From Ilyobacter polytropus DSM 2926 (GTDB taxonomy: Bacteria; Fusobacteriota; Fusobacteriia; Fusobacteriales; Fusobacteriaceae), in assembly GCF_000165505.1 (NCBI RefSeq), contig NC_014632.1, forward strand, positions 1,674,001 to 1,738,000: a stretch of 64,000 nt of DNA. The letters run 5' to 3'. A program made the translations under genes and the position numbers. The notes under the pieces are model-generated. The model was not told the origin of the DNA. It ran no database searches and saw nothing but the letters and a program-made list of their open reading frames with translations. Shown one piece after another: positions 25,473 to 34,255 of this stretch. Within the stretch, counting starts at the first letter, position 1; each line of letters opens with the position of its first letter.

Positions 25473-26912
25473 CTAGATTTTAATTTGATTCACTATATTT
25501 TTCCCGGCAATTTTTCCAAATACCATACATTCAGTAATGGCACAACTTCCTAGTCTAGACGCTCCGTGGACTCCTCCTGTAACTTCTCCTGCTGCATATA
25601 ATCCTTTGATTACATCACCCTCTATACTTATCACCCGGGCATCAGCATCTATCCTTATTCCCCCCATGGTAAAATGAACCTTAGGCCACAACCTCATGGC
25701 ATAATAAGGTGCCTCACAAATTGGAGAGGAGTTTTCAATAAGGGGTTTACCGAAATCCCTGTCCACACCCTCTTTAAAATTTTCATTAAATCTGTCTATC
25801 GTTTCTTTTATCTCTTTTGCTGATATTCCATAAAAATTCGCCACTTCTTCTAAACTATCAAACTTTCTAACCACTTTTCTCTTTAAGCCAGAATCTATGT
25901 TCCACCCAGCCTCTCTCACAGCTTTTGAGTCGGCGATACCGATACAAGGATGTCCTATAGAGAGCAGTTTGTCTGAGAGAGTCTTTCGGTCTGCAAGTTC
26001 ATTTACAAATCGTTTTCCAATAGCAGGATCTACAATAACTCCGTACTGAAATACTATATATTCTGAAAACATAGGTCCTACTCCGTAGCCTGCCTCATCA
26101 GGAGATGCCCATGGTCCTAGCTGGATGTGTGACAGCTGAACCGGCATAGCCCCTATATTTATAGACTCCTTAATAACTTCCGATGTTGCAAAAGGCTTAT
26201 TAGTGGTACCTATTTTTCCTGTGAGCCTAGGATCCTGAGAGGACCTGAAGTCCACATCAGCTCCAAAGCCTCCAGTAGCCAAAATAACTCCTTTTTCTGC
26301 CTTTATATATCTGTCCTTACCCTTTTCAGGATCTTTATAATCATAATCTTCTCTAACTACCACACCGCAGACCCTTTCATTTGAGTCCACAACTAGATTT
26401 TTCAAGTAGGACTTAAATCTTACTTCAATCCCCAGTTCGCTTATCTTTTCCATCTGTTTTTTTATAATTGTGGCCCCTGTGATATTTTTTGCTGTATAAC
26501 AACGATGCACCGAATGTCCTCCGAAAATATCTATTCTGTCAAGATACTCTACTTCTAGATAATCAACTGACCACTGAAAGACGTCACGGGCATTGTCTAC
26601 AACCACTCTCACTAGTTCAGGGTAATTTATCCCAAGACCTGCTTTCATCATATCCTCATACATCATATCGGGACTATCTACAAAACCGTACTTTTTCTGA
26701 AGCTCGGTCCCAGGTGCTGCAATTCCACCGTCACTGATAATAGAGTTTCCTCCTGCTGCATTCATTTTTTCCAAAACCAAGGTAGAAGCTCCGCTGTTGT
26801 GTGCCTCTATTGCAGCTGTAAGCCCAGCGAAACCACTACCTACAACTATTACATCTATTGTTTCATCCCATCTTTCAATATTTCCCTCAAAAATATGAGC
26901 CTTACCAGTCAT
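25473..26912 (-). CDS. FAD-dependent fumarate reductase/succinate dehydrogenase-like flavoprotein without FMN domain
   Basis: A 479-residue FAD_binding_2 protein. It has the dinucleotide-binding motif DVIVVGSGFAGLTAAIEAH near the N-terminus, GGNSIISDGGIAAPG, the active-site region HFTMGGIRID, and AAGEVTGGVHGASRLGSCAITECMVFG at the C-terminus. It is a paralogue of the 20139-21851 enzyme but lacks the N-terminal FMN_bind domain. It must therefore receive electrons differently, perhaps from the NapH-like membrane protein encoded just downstream on the same strand. Substrate could be fumarate or another enoate. The ATG follows AGGAGGAAATTATT. Confidence 0.88.
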   Translation of the reverse strand: MTGKAHIFEGNIERWDETIDVIVVGSGFAGLTAAIEAHNSGASTLVLEKMNAAGGNSIISDGGIAAPGTELQKKYGFVDSPDMMYEDMMKAGLGINYPELVRVVVDNARDVFQWSVDYLEVEYLDRIDIFGGHSVHRCYTAKNITGATIIKKQMEKISELGIEVRFKSYLKNLVVDSNERVCGVVVREDYDYKDPEKGKDRYIKAEKGVILATGGFGADVDFRSSQDPRLTGKIGTTNKPFATSEVIKESINIGAMPVQLSHIQLGPWASPDEAGYGVGPMFSEYIVFQYGVIVDPAIGKRFVNELADRKTLSDKLLSIGHPCIGIADSKAVREAGWNIDSGLKRKVVRKFDSLEEVANFYGISAKEIKETIDRFNENFKEGVDRDFGKPLIENSSPICEAPYYAMRLWPKVHFTMGGIRIDADARVISIEGDVIKGLYAAGEVTGGVHGASRLGSCAITECMVFGKIAGKNIVNQIKI

Positions 26913-27267
26913 AATAATTTCCTCCTAAATTTCTTAATATTATTAAATGTTAAAGCATCAATCTGTAATTGTAAAGAAATTTTAATAACTACAAAACGAC
27001 ATTTTTATTTTCATAGTTCATAATGAGCTTAATAAAAGAACATTGAGACTCACATAAGAACAATAAGATTTAAATAATTATAATAGCTCAACATAAAGGA
27101 GGGGGAGGCATTAAAAACTTTTATAAAAAACAATAAATTTATATCAAAAAAAGCTTACAAAATATTATGAGAGAGCATATTTGAAGAGGTCAAATTGTAT
27201 TGTGCTGTTAGGAAAGTTAAGTTTAAATTTATAATTTAAGATTAATTAAAAAAAATAGGAGGTTTTT
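26913..27267. other. Divergent promoter region between flavoprotein and citrate transporter
   Basis: About 355 bases, A+T-rich, with a TATAAT-like element at 27230-27235 for the transporter, though without a clear -35. There is no ORF or strong hairpin. It probably carries both divergent promoters and binding sites for regulators. Confidence 0.5.
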
Positions 27268-28578
27268 ATGTTACTTGCTGTAGTAGGATTTTTAATGTTG
27301 TTTGTAATGATGTTTCTTTTGTTTAAAGGGAAAACCATTCCATTAGTTGTTTTCATTACCGTACCTGTAATAGCTGCTTTTATAGCTGGATTTTCAGTTC
27401 CCGAGGTCGTGGAGTTTATTCAAAAAGGGATAACTAAAACCAGTCCAATGGCTGTATTGTTTATTTTTTCAGTTACATTCTTTGGGCTTATGTCTGACGC
27501 TGGTATGTTTGATGCTGTAGTTGATAAACTAGTTGCAAAAGCTGGTACCAATGTAGTTAGTATAGCGGTTGTTACTGCTCTAGTGGCAATTTTCTCACAC
27601 TTGGACGGAGCTACTGTTACTACTGTACTGGTTACGGTTCCTGCTTTCCTTCCTCTATATAGAAAATTAAACATTCGTCCTCAGCTTCTACTTTTAATTG
27701 TAGGTGCTGGAATGGGCGTAATGAATCTTCTTCCTTGGGGAGGTCCTGTAGCTAGAGCTTCAACTGTTTTAGGTATGGACCCCAATAAGTTATGGCATGT
27801 TATGATTCCAGTTCAAATACTAGGAATTGTAACTACTATCGCAATAGCTGTTCTTGCTGCAATGAGAGAAGTTAAGTACCACGGAGCTGGTGTAATAACA
27901 CATTCAGAAGAAGTCGCAGTTGATGAAGTAGAGAAAAAAGATGACAAGGAAAACCTTAAAAGACCTAAGCTTCTTTTCTTTAACTTTGCATTGACAGCAG
28001 GTGTACTGGCCTTACTTCTTATAGATATATTCCCTACTTACTTTGTATTTATGATCGGTTGTTGTGTTGCACTTATAGTTAACTATCCTGATCCAAAAGA
28101 ACAGAAAAGACGTGTTAAAGCTCACGCTCCTGCAGCTCTAGATGTATCTGCAGTTATGCTTTCTGCCGGTATAATGGTTGGAGTTCTTGGAAAAAGCGGA
28201 ATGCTAGAAGCTATGACAAAGCCATTACTTGTAATAATACCTTCAGCATTAGCAAGTCATTTGCATATTTTATTAGGTACTGTTGCTTTACCACTTGGAA
28301 CAATGCTTGGGACAGATTCTTATTTCTACGGTCTTATGCCGCTTGCAATAGAGGTAGGAAAAAACTATCAAATTACAGGTCTTACTATGGCTGTAGCAAT
28401 GATGATAGGAAAAAATTTAGCTTTATTTATAAGTCCACTGGTTCCAGCCACATTTTTAGGTATAGGGCTTGCTGACATTGAATTAAAAGACCACTTAAAG
28501 TATTCTTTTGGATGGTTATGGGCTACAGGAATGGTTATGCTTGTCTTTGCTGTAATGATTGGTATGATTGGTCTTTAA
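27268..28578 (+). CDS. CitMHS-family citrate/metal:H+ symporter
   Basis: A 436-residue protein with about 11-12 membrane segments. It matches the CitMHS family (CitM/CitH of Bacillus): FSHLDGATVTTVLVTVPAFLP, LLIVGAGMGVMNLLPWGGPVARA, and the C-terminal TDSYFYGLMPLA and SPLVPATFLGIGLADIELKDH. Members import citrate complexed with Mg2+, Ca2+ or other metals. The ATG has AGGAGG at good spacing. No citrate lyase is in the window. The convergent sensor kinase and its divergent response regulator downstream could control it, an inference from position. Confidence 0.92.
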   Translation: MLLAVVGFLMLFVMMFLLFKGKTIPLVVFITVPVIAAFIAGFSVPEVVEFIQKGITKTSPMAVLFIFSVTFFGLMSDAGMFDAVVDKLVAKAGTNVVSIAVVTALVAIFSHLDGATVTTVLVTVPAFLPLYRKLNIRPQLLLLIVGAGMGVMNLLPWGGPVARASTVLGMDPNKLWHVMIPVQILGIVTTIAIAVLAAMREVKYHGAGVITHSEEVAVDEVEKKDDKENLKRPKLLFFNFALTAGVLALLLIDIFPTYFVFMIGCCVALIVNYPDPKEQKRRVKAHAPAALDVSAVMLSAGIMVGVLGKSGMLEAMTKPLLVIIPSALASHLHILLGTVALPLGTMLGTDSYFYGLMPLAIEVGKNYQITGLTMAVAMMIGKNLALFISPLVPATFLGIGLADIELKDHLKYSFGWLWATGMVMLVFAVMIGMIGL

Positions 28579-28705
28579 TCAAAAATTACTGTATAAGTTT
28601 TTGATTCCTTCCCTCACGATGTTATAGCTTATATTTTAGGTAATGAGATCAACAAATCCAAAGAATTATATATTTCAAAAAATTTTTTAAGTGATATAAT
28701 TTTAG

Positions 28706-28737
28706 AAAGATCCGAGGATATAAACCTCGGATCTTTT
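28706..28737. terminator. Bidirectional terminator between the citrate transporter and the sensor kinase
   Basis: AAAGATCCGAGG / CCTCGGATCTTT forms a 12-bp perfect stem with a 7-nt loop and T-rich tails on both strands. Confidence 0.92.
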
Positions 28738-28744
28738 GATTTAT

Positions 28745-30967
28745 TTAAATATTATCCATCACTCCTCTTATACTTCTACTTAACTTGCTAGCGCTAACAG
28801 GTTTCATCAGATAGTCATCTATTACACCCTCCTGCATATACTCCTCTAAAGGTTCATCTGAATAAGCCGTCATCAAAATAACCTTGACCTCTGGCTTACT
28901 CATCTTTACTTTCTTAGAAAGCTGTATCCCGTTTATTTCAGGCATTGCAAGGTCAGTAATCACAACTTTGAAGTTATTTTTTATATAATCAAATCTTTTT
29001 AAAATTTCACTTCCTTCCGTTATGACTGCAGTCTGATAGCCTAAATCACACAAGCCACTTTTAAGCATTTCTGCTACATATTTGTCATCGTCTATAATTA
29101 ATATACTCTCATTTCCCAGTATATCTTCATTTTCCACATTTTTATCAGGGTCTGATATTTTGTTAGTGCTTATTGGAAGGTAGACATCAAATCTGCTGCC
29201 TTTCCCTATTTCACTAAATACATTTATTGTTCCTCCATGTTTAATCACTATTCCCTGAACAATAGAAAGACCCAGACCACTACTTTTTTCTGAAAGTTTC
29301 TTTGTAAAAAAAGGATCAAATATTTTTTCAACTGTATCTTCATCCATTCCGCATCCATTGTCCTCAAAGGATATTTTCACATAGTCTCTTTTTATAAGTT
29401 CGGTCCTCTGAAGTACTTCATCCTCTTGATATTTTACTCTATCCGTGCTGATTTTTATGACACCGTCATCTCGACCCCTCATAGCATTACAGGCATTGGT
29501 GCAGAGATTCAATACCACCTGATGGATTTGTGTCTCGTTTGCATAGAGATACCATTCCTCTTTTTTTATATCTTTTATTATTTTTATATCTGTAGGAAAT
29601 AAAGATTCTGAGAATCTCAAAGCGTCCCTTAAAACTTTATTGATAGAAATTACTTTGTATTTTATCTTTATATTTTTATCCCCGCTAAACAGCCTTATCT
29701 GATCTATGATTTCCTGGGCTCTCTCTGAGGATTCATATATGTTTTTAGCATAATCATAACTTTTAATATTTGGATCTAAAGTTCTCAAAATCAATTCTGA
29801 ATATCCCATGATAGGTGTCAGCACATTATTAAATTCATGAGCTATTCCTCCGGTCATGGTACCTATAGTTTCTAGCTTTCTTCTGTGATGCAGTTCGGCA
29901 TCTTTTTTTCTCAGTTCCTCTGTAGATTTATTAATCTCTCTTAGGTAGTTTGTCTCCAGTTCATAGGCTTCTTTATTCTTTATCATTCTCATAGTCAAAA
30001 AAACAACCCATGAAAATATGAGTATGATCACAGACGCAATGATAATACTGCTGTAAAGATAGTTTTCTATAGGCTCCTTTATATCGTCATAAGATATTAT
30101 TATTGAGACAACCCAAAATTCGGTTCCTATTTGTACCCGTGAAAAAACATTGATTTTCCTGACTCTCTCTAGATTTTCTTGAGGCCACCAATAGGAGTTA
30201 TATATATAAGATCCTTCCTCTTCTGTTTTCCGCTTAATCAAAAGCCCTTTAAGCTCCTCTAGATCGAGATCTGGATATTTTTTTTCTCTGAATTTAACGA
30301 CGTGTCCCCCTATATGCGATTTCACAGGATGCATTAAAATGTTACCATCAATGTCAGTGACAACTGCATATCCATGTTTCCCGGCTTTTACAGGCCTAAC
30401 TAGAAGTTCATGCATATTTTCCAATTTTATTCTTCCAAAAATAACTCCGATGATATTACCCTTTACAACAACCGGTTCAGCCATATTAAAAGAGAAACCA
30501 TCACTGCTATCTAGATAAGGCGTCCCCACATAAGATTTTTTATTTTTTCTTATGTAATCCAGTTCATTATATAAAATTTCATAATTTACAAGAGAATCTA
30601 TCTTGGGATAACTCAAAGTATTTTTTTTATCTAAACTCACATAAAATAACTCCGACACCTCCTTTCCTTGTGTGTGATAAAAGACTTCCAGAGTTTTTAA
30701 AATTTCATCATTTATAAATTCCTTATCCGTTTTTTCTAAATAACGTCCAAGATTTATAGTCATATCTTTCAAGCTTTTTTCTTTTTCATCCACATATAGT
30801 TCCAGACTTTTCCCTATAGATTTAGAGGAGGTCAAAAGATGCTCTATCTGCTGAGTCATTATAGTGTTCTGATAATTTAAAAATCCCCTATAGCTTATAT
30901 TTCCCACTATTAAGATAATGAAAAATATGATCGCAAATGAAAATGTTTTCAGACTATTTTTTTTCAA
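28745..30967 (-). CDS. Cache-domain hybrid sensor histidine kinase with C-terminal receiver
   Basis: About 740 residues. Layout: N-terminal membrane segment, a large extracytoplasmic dCache-like sensor (with FSFNMAEPVVVKGNIIGVIFGRI and GKHGYAVVTDIDGNILMHP), a second membrane segment, HisKA with TMTGGIAHEFNNVLTPIMGYS (split), HATPase with GLGLSIVQGI, and a receiver domain (SILIIDDDKYVAEML, VVITDLAMPEING). The start is TTG at 30967, because AAGGAGG lies just before it; the longer frame to 31096 has no site and would eat the divergent promoter. It is divergent from an OmpR-type regulator and convergent with the citrate transporter, so organic-acid sensing is plausible. Confidence 0.9.
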   Translation of the reverse strand: MKKNSLKTFSFAIIFFIILIVGNISYRGFLNYQNTIMTQQIEHLLTSSKSIGKSLELYVDEKEKSLKDMTINLGRYLEKTDKEFINDEILKTLEVFYHTQGKEVSELFYVSLDKKNTLSYPKIDSLVNYEILYNELDYIRKNKKSYVGTPYLDSSDGFSFNMAEPVVVKGNIIGVIFGRIKLENMHELLVRPVKAGKHGYAVVTDIDGNILMHPVKSHIGGHVVKFREKKYPDLDLEELKGLLIKRKTEEEGSYIYNSYWWPQENLERVRKINVFSRVQIGTEFWVVSIIISYDDIKEPIENYLYSSIIIASVIILIFSWVVFLTMRMIKNKEAYELETNYLREINKSTEELRKKDAELHHRRKLETIGTMTGGIAHEFNNVLTPIMGYSELILRTLDPNIKSYDYAKNIYESSERAQEIIDQIRLFSGDKNIKIKYKVISINKVLRDALRFSESLFPTDIKIIKDIKKEEWYLYANETQIHQVVLNLCTNACNAMRGRDDGVIKISTDRVKYQEDEVLQRTELIKRDYVKISFEDNGCGMDEDTVEKIFDPFFTKKLSEKSSGLGLSIVQGIVIKHGGTINVFSEIGKGSRFDVYLPISTNKISDPDKNVENEDILGNESILIIDDDKYVAEMLKSGLCDLGYQTAVITEGSEILKRFDYIKNNFKVVITDLAMPEINGIQLSKKVKMSKPEVKVILMTAYSDEPLEEYMQEGVIDDYLMKPVSASKLSRSIRGVMDNI

Positions 30968-31097
30968 AAAAGATCCTCCTTTATCCCTATAAAATGTTAT
31001 AATAAATAAAAATAATTTATTATAACTGTATACATTTAATATATTACCATATTTAGCCGTTACTCTGTCCTTAAATTTTAGAAGGAGGTTCCTCAAT

Positions 31098-31790
31098 TTG
31101 AAAAGTCATGAAATATTGATCGTCGATGATGACATTAAAATATGCAACCTAATAAAAGAAGTACTCGAACCTGAAAATATAAGCACTACTGTTGCAACAA
31201 CAGGAAAAGAAGCTCAGTCTCTTCTAATATCTAAGACCTTTGACCTGATAATCTTAGATATAATGCTAGAAGATACCGACGGATTCCAACTTATGAGGAA
31301 TATCCAGGTAGAGAAGATAGATACCCCTATAATTTTTCTGACTGGAAAACAGCAGGACTATGATAAAATTTTGGCCTTTGGAATGGGTGCTGATGATTAT
31401 ATCACAAAACCATTTAGTGTCTCTGTTTTAATTGCCCGTGTCAAGGCACACCTTAGAAGGGGAGATCGTGTAAAAGAACTCCAACTGTCTTCAAAAAAAC
31501 TGGTGAAAGAACCTTTTATTTTAAACCTTGATACTTACCAGCTTTTTAAAAATGGTAAAGAAATTTTTCTATCTGCAAAAGAGATTAAAATCATGAAATT
31601 TTTTATGGAAAATCCAAATATAATATTCACCAAGGACCAGCTCTATGAAAAGATCTGGAACGACGTTTTTATCGACAATAATTCTGTCAGAGTTTACATC
31701 CTCAATCTGAGAAAAAAAATCGAAGATAACCCTCAGAAACCAAAATATCTTAAAACTGCCTGGGGAATCGGGTACAAGTTCACAGTTTAA
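31098..31790 (+). CDS. OmpR/PhoB-family response regulator
   Basis: A 230-residue response regulator. The receiver has the acidic pair DDD (10-12), phospho-acceptor Asp54 (IILDIML) and Lys104 (DDYITKPF). A winged-helix Trans_reg_C domain follows, ending NSVRVYILNLRKKIEDNPQKPKYLKTAWGIGYKF (split across lines of the protein). The start is TTG at 31098 with AGGAGG about 10 bases upstream. It is divergent from the hybrid kinase (130-base gap) and probably its partner. A terminator follows. Confidence 0.92.
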   Translation: MKSHEILIVDDDIKICNLIKEVLEPENISTTVATTGKEAQSLLISKTFDLIILDIMLEDTDGFQLMRNIQVEKIDTPIIFLTGKQQDYDKILAFGMGADDYITKPFSVSVLIARVKAHLRRGDRVKELQLSSKKLVKEPFILNLDTYQLFKNGKEIFLSAKEIKIMKFFMENPNIIFTKDQLYEKIWNDVFIDNNSVRVYILNLRKKIEDNPQKPKYLKTAWGIGYKFTV

Positions 31791-31861
31791 AAAAAATCAA
31801 ATATATCACTCCCTCAACAAAAAATTATTTGTGAGTATCGGCACCCTTTATATATCTCAAT

Positions 31862-31891
31862 AAATCCTTCTTTGATGAGGGATTTTTTTTA
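31862..31891 (+). terminator. Terminator of the response-regulator gene
   Basis: AAATCCTTC / GAGGGATTT hairpin with a short loop, then TTTTTTT. Confidence 0.7.
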
Positions 31892-31917
31892 TTCTGAAAT
31901 TTAAAATAATCTTTTTG

Positions 31918-31946
31918 TTGACAAAATAAAAAAAAAGGAGTAGATT
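31918..31946 (+). promoter_or_regulatory. Sigma-70-type promoter of the DUF134/Mrp cluster
   Basis: A consensus TTGACA (31918-31923), a 17-base spacer and TAGATT (31941-31946) as the -10 element. The start of transcription would fall at about 31953, inside the palindrome at 31952-31965. Confidence 0.6.
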
Positions 31947-31951
31947 TTAAA

Positions 31952-31965
31952 TGTGCATATGCACA
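31952..31965. promoter_or_regulatory. 14-bp perfect palindrome, putative operator of the DUF134/Mrp cluster
   Basis: TGTGCATATGCACA is its own reverse complement. It overlaps the predicted transcription start and lies 23 bases before the DUF134 start codon, a good place for a repressor. The DUF134 protein itself has a helix-turn-helix and is a candidate binder. Confidence 0.6.
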
Positions 31966-31988
31966 AAATGAATTTAGGAGGAGGTTTT

Positions 31989-32297
31989 ATGCCACGTTTT
32001 AGAAAAAAGAGATGCTGCCGAATACTAGATGGAGAAAAAACCTTTAAACCTAACGGAATTAAAATGAGAGAATTAGAGATAGTAAACATCAATCTAGATG
32101 AATTTGAGGCTATTCGGATATGTGACTACGAGAACAAAAACCAGATAGAGGCCAGTGAAATTATGGGTGTCTCAAGAGCCACTGTCCAGAGGCTTCTCCA
32201 GTCAGGGAGAAAAAAAATCGTCGATGCATTGTTAAATAATAAGGCAATAAATATTAAAAATAATTATATTGATACTGAAAATGAGGAGGAAGTTTAA
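31989..32297 (+). CDS. DUF134-family helix-turn-helix protein
   Basis: A 102-residue protein of the DUF134 family (MPRFRKKRCCRILDGEKTF, then MRELEIVNINLDEFEAIRI split, DYENKNQIEASEIMGVSRAT). The C-terminal helix-turn-helix resembles sigma-factor region 4, so it is probably a DNA-binding regulator. These proteins commonly accompany Mrp/NifX-like genes, as here. The start is the ATG at 31989 after AGGAGGAGG; the earlier ATG at 31953 lies inside the putative operator. Stop is two bases before the next gene. Auto-regulation through the nearby palindrome is an inference. Confidence 0.88.
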   Translation: MPRFRKKRCCRILDGEKTFKPNGIKMRELEIVNINLDEFEAIRICDYENKNQIEASEIMGVSRATVQRLLQSGRKKIVDALLNNKAINIKNNYIDTENEEEV

Positions 32298-32299
32298 TT

Positions 32300-33493
32300 A
32301 TGAGTTGTCAAAGCAGCAATCTAGATGAACAAGAAATAAGAATAAAGGATAACATGGATCGGATCAAACATAAAATAGTTGTAATGAGTGGTAAGGGTGG
32401 GGTAGGAAAATCAACTATGTCAACCAATATAGCCTATGGTCTCTCTTTAGCTGGAAATAAAGTAGGGATTTTGGATGCAGACCTTCACGGTCCCAACATA
32501 CCTCTTATGCTATGGGTAGAAGGAACAAAACTCCCCTCTTTGGAGAAACCTTTAGAGTTAAGTGAAAATTTAAAGGTGGTTTCCCTTAGTTTTTATTTGG
32601 AAAACTCCAACAACCCAATTGTTTGGAGAGGACCGGCCAAAATAGGTGCTATCAAACAGCTTTTGGGAGATGTAGACTGGGGAGACCTTGATTACCTCGT
32701 AGTGGATCTTCCGCCTGGTACAGGGGACGAACCACTTACTATAGCTCAGAGCCTTGGAAAAGTTGACGGAAGTGTAATTGTCACAACTCCTCAGGATGTC
32801 GCCATCTTAGACTCGAGAAAATCTGTAAAGTTTTCAGAAATGGTAAATATGCCTGTACTGGGAATAATCGAAAATATGAGTGGTTTTGTATGTCCTCACT
32901 GCAACCAAAGAATAGACATCTTTAAAAACGGTGGAGGAGAAAAGGCAGCTAATGAGATGAATGTCAACTTCTTAGGTAAGATACCTATGACTGCTGAAAT
33001 GGTAGAAGCTGGAGATCAGGGAAAACCTTATATTTTCTCCCAAAGAGAGGGTGTGGCCTTTAGTGCTCTTAATTCGGTAATAACAGATATTATAAATAAA
33101 ACAAAAGGAGAGGAAAAAATTATGAATAATCTGAAAATAGCTTTTCCTACAAACGACGGTGAAACTGTAGAGTCTCATTTTGGACACTGTAAACAATTTG
33201 CAATTTATACTGTAAAAGGAGAAGAAATTCTAACCAAAGAATTTGTAGATGCACCTCCACACGAGCCTGGACTACTTCCAAAATTCCTTGGTGAGCTCAA
33301 TATTAACACTATAATAACAGGAGGAATGGGACAAAGGGCCATAGACCTTTTCACAGCTCAAAATATAGATGTCATTCTCGGGGCATCTGGAAAAATTGAT
33401 AATAACTTAAAAGAATTTACTGGAGGAGAACTGTATTCAAAGGGTTCTGCTTGCAGCCATGACCACGATGAGGAACACAGCTGTAGTCACTAA
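32300..33493 (+). CDS. Mrp/NBP35-type P-loop ATPase fused to a C-terminal NifX/NifB-like (Fe-Mo-Co biosynthesis) domain
   Basis: A 397-residue protein. The N-terminal 270 or so residues are an Mrp/ApbC Fe-S carrier ATPase: deviant Walker A GKGGVGKS (31-38), VVDLPPGTGDEPL, and the cluster-binding CPHC pair (VCPHCNQRIDIF). A NifX-like dinitrogenase iron-molybdenum cofactor domain follows from MNNLKIAFPTNDGETVESHFGHC. It ends with a His/Cys-rich tail (CSHDHDEEHSCSH) likely to bind metal. Mrp proteins deliver [4Fe-4S] clusters; the NifX fold binds metal clusters. The ATG has GAGGAGG upstream. It sits in one transcript with DUF134; a terminator follows. Confidence 0.9.
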   Translation: MSCQSSNLDEQEIRIKDNMDRIKHKIVVMSGKGGVGKSTMSTNIAYGLSLAGNKVGILDADLHGPNIPLMLWVEGTKLPSLEKPLELSENLKVVSLSFYLENSNNPIVWRGPAKIGAIKQLLGDVDWGDLDYLVVDLPPGTGDEPLTIAQSLGKVDGSVIVTTPQDVAILDSRKSVKFSEMVNMPVLGIIENMSGFVCPHCNQRIDIFKNGGGEKAANEMNVNFLGKIPMTAEMVEAGDQGKPYIFSQREGVAFSALNSVITDIINKTKGEEKIMNNLKIAFPTNDGETVESHFGHCKQFAIYTVKGEEILTKEFVDAPPHEPGLLPKFLGELNINTIITGGMGQRAIDLFTAQNIDVILGASGKIDNNLKEFTGGELYSKGSACSHDHDEEHSCSH

Positions 33494-33497
33494 TTAA

Positions 33498-33521
33498 TAA
33501 AAACCGGATTTCCGGTTTTTA
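33498..33521 (+). terminator. Internal terminator after the Mrp-NifX fusion gene
   Basis: TAAAAACCGGA / TCCGGTTTTTA hairpin with the T-run built into the stem. It partly separates the first two genes of the cluster from the rest. Confidence 0.75.
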
Positions 33522-33577
33522 TTATAATGATAATATTGGATAATCAAATAATATTATTTGCAAATAGGAGGTTTATT

Positions 33578-33811
33578 ATGTTTGGAAGAAGATCAAGATT
33601 TAACAGAGGTTTTAGCAAGCTTAGCTCTTTAGAAAATGAAAATCAATTTGGAAGATGTGTCAGAAACAGAGAAGACAGATTTTTCTGCAGAGAAGGATTT
33701 GGATATTCTGCAAGAAGCAGAAAGGACAGAAGAGAATTTTTAGAAGATAAAAAAGAATACTTTAAAAATAGATTAGAAGATCTGGAAAATCTCATATCTG
33801 AGCTAGATTAG
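33578..33811 (+). CDS. Small Arg/Phe-rich protein with C-terminal coiled coil (DUF5320-like)
   Basis: A 77-residue basic protein (MFGRRSRFNRGFSKLSSL, then repeated Arg/Phe/Gly segments) ending in a short coiled coil EDKKEYFKNRLEDLENLISE. The N-terminal glycine/arginine-rich segment plus a final coiled coil resembles DUF5320 proteins, which often lie next to NifX-like genes. Function is unknown. The ATG at 33578 is chosen because AGGAGG lies 7 bases before it; the longer frame from 33527 has no ribosome site. It precedes the NifX-like gene. Confidence 0.68.
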   Translation: MFGRRSRFNRGFSKLSSLENENQFGRCVRNREDRFFCREGFGYSARSRKDRREFLEDKKEYFKNRLEDLENLISELD

Positions 33812-33878
33812 TCTACCATGACTTTAAATTTATTTATTAAAAATTAAATTAAAAATGATTCCAAAGGAGGAATATATA

Positions 33879-34253
33879 ATGAAAATAGCCGTAGCGTCTA
33901 AGGGTGAAGGTTTAAAAGCAGAAATCGACAACATGTTTGGAAGAGCAGAATATTTTGTAATAGTGGATTCAGAAAATACAGAGGTGAAAAGCATAGAAAA
34001 TACTGCAAAAAATGAATCTAATGGTGCAGGTGGAAAGGCTGTAAAATTACTTTCAAATGAGGGAGTAGAAATAATTGTAGCTCCTGAGCTTGGACCAAAA
34101 GCAGTGACAGCAGTGGAAGCCTTCAAAATAAAAGCATATAAAAAAGACAGCCTTAAAACAGTGGAAGAGGCAGTAAAAGCTTATAAAGAGGGAAAATTAA
34201 TAGAGTTTGAATCTGCCTCTGTAAGAGAACATTCTGGACTAAGAAGGGCATAA
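33879..34253 (+). CDS. NifX/NifB-like dinitrogenase iron-molybdenum cofactor domain protein
   Basis: A 124-residue single-domain protein: MKIAVASKGEGLKAEIDNMF, then GRAEYFVIVDSE, GAGGKAVKLLSNEGVEIIVA and ELGPKAVTAVEAFKIKAYK. This is the NifX/NafY-type metal-cluster carrier fold, here outside any nitrogenase context, so it probably carries Fe-S or other metal clusters for a different enzyme. The ATG at 33879 follows AAAGGAGG. It is two bases from the first ferredoxin-ATPase and surely co-transcribed. Confidence 0.9.
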   Translation: MKIAVASKGEGLKAEIDNMFGRAEYFVIVDSENTEVKSIENTAKNESNGAGGKAVKLLSNEGVEIIVAPELGPKAVTAVEAFKIKAYKKDSLKTVEEAVKAYKEGKLIEFESASVREHSGLRRA

Positions 34254-34255
34254 CA

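Noticed and set aside
30968-31096. Extended N-terminus of the hybrid sensor kinase
   Set aside because: The extra 43 residues have no ribosome binding site at their start, and would overlap the divergent promoter region; AAGGAGG directly precedes the TTG at 30967.
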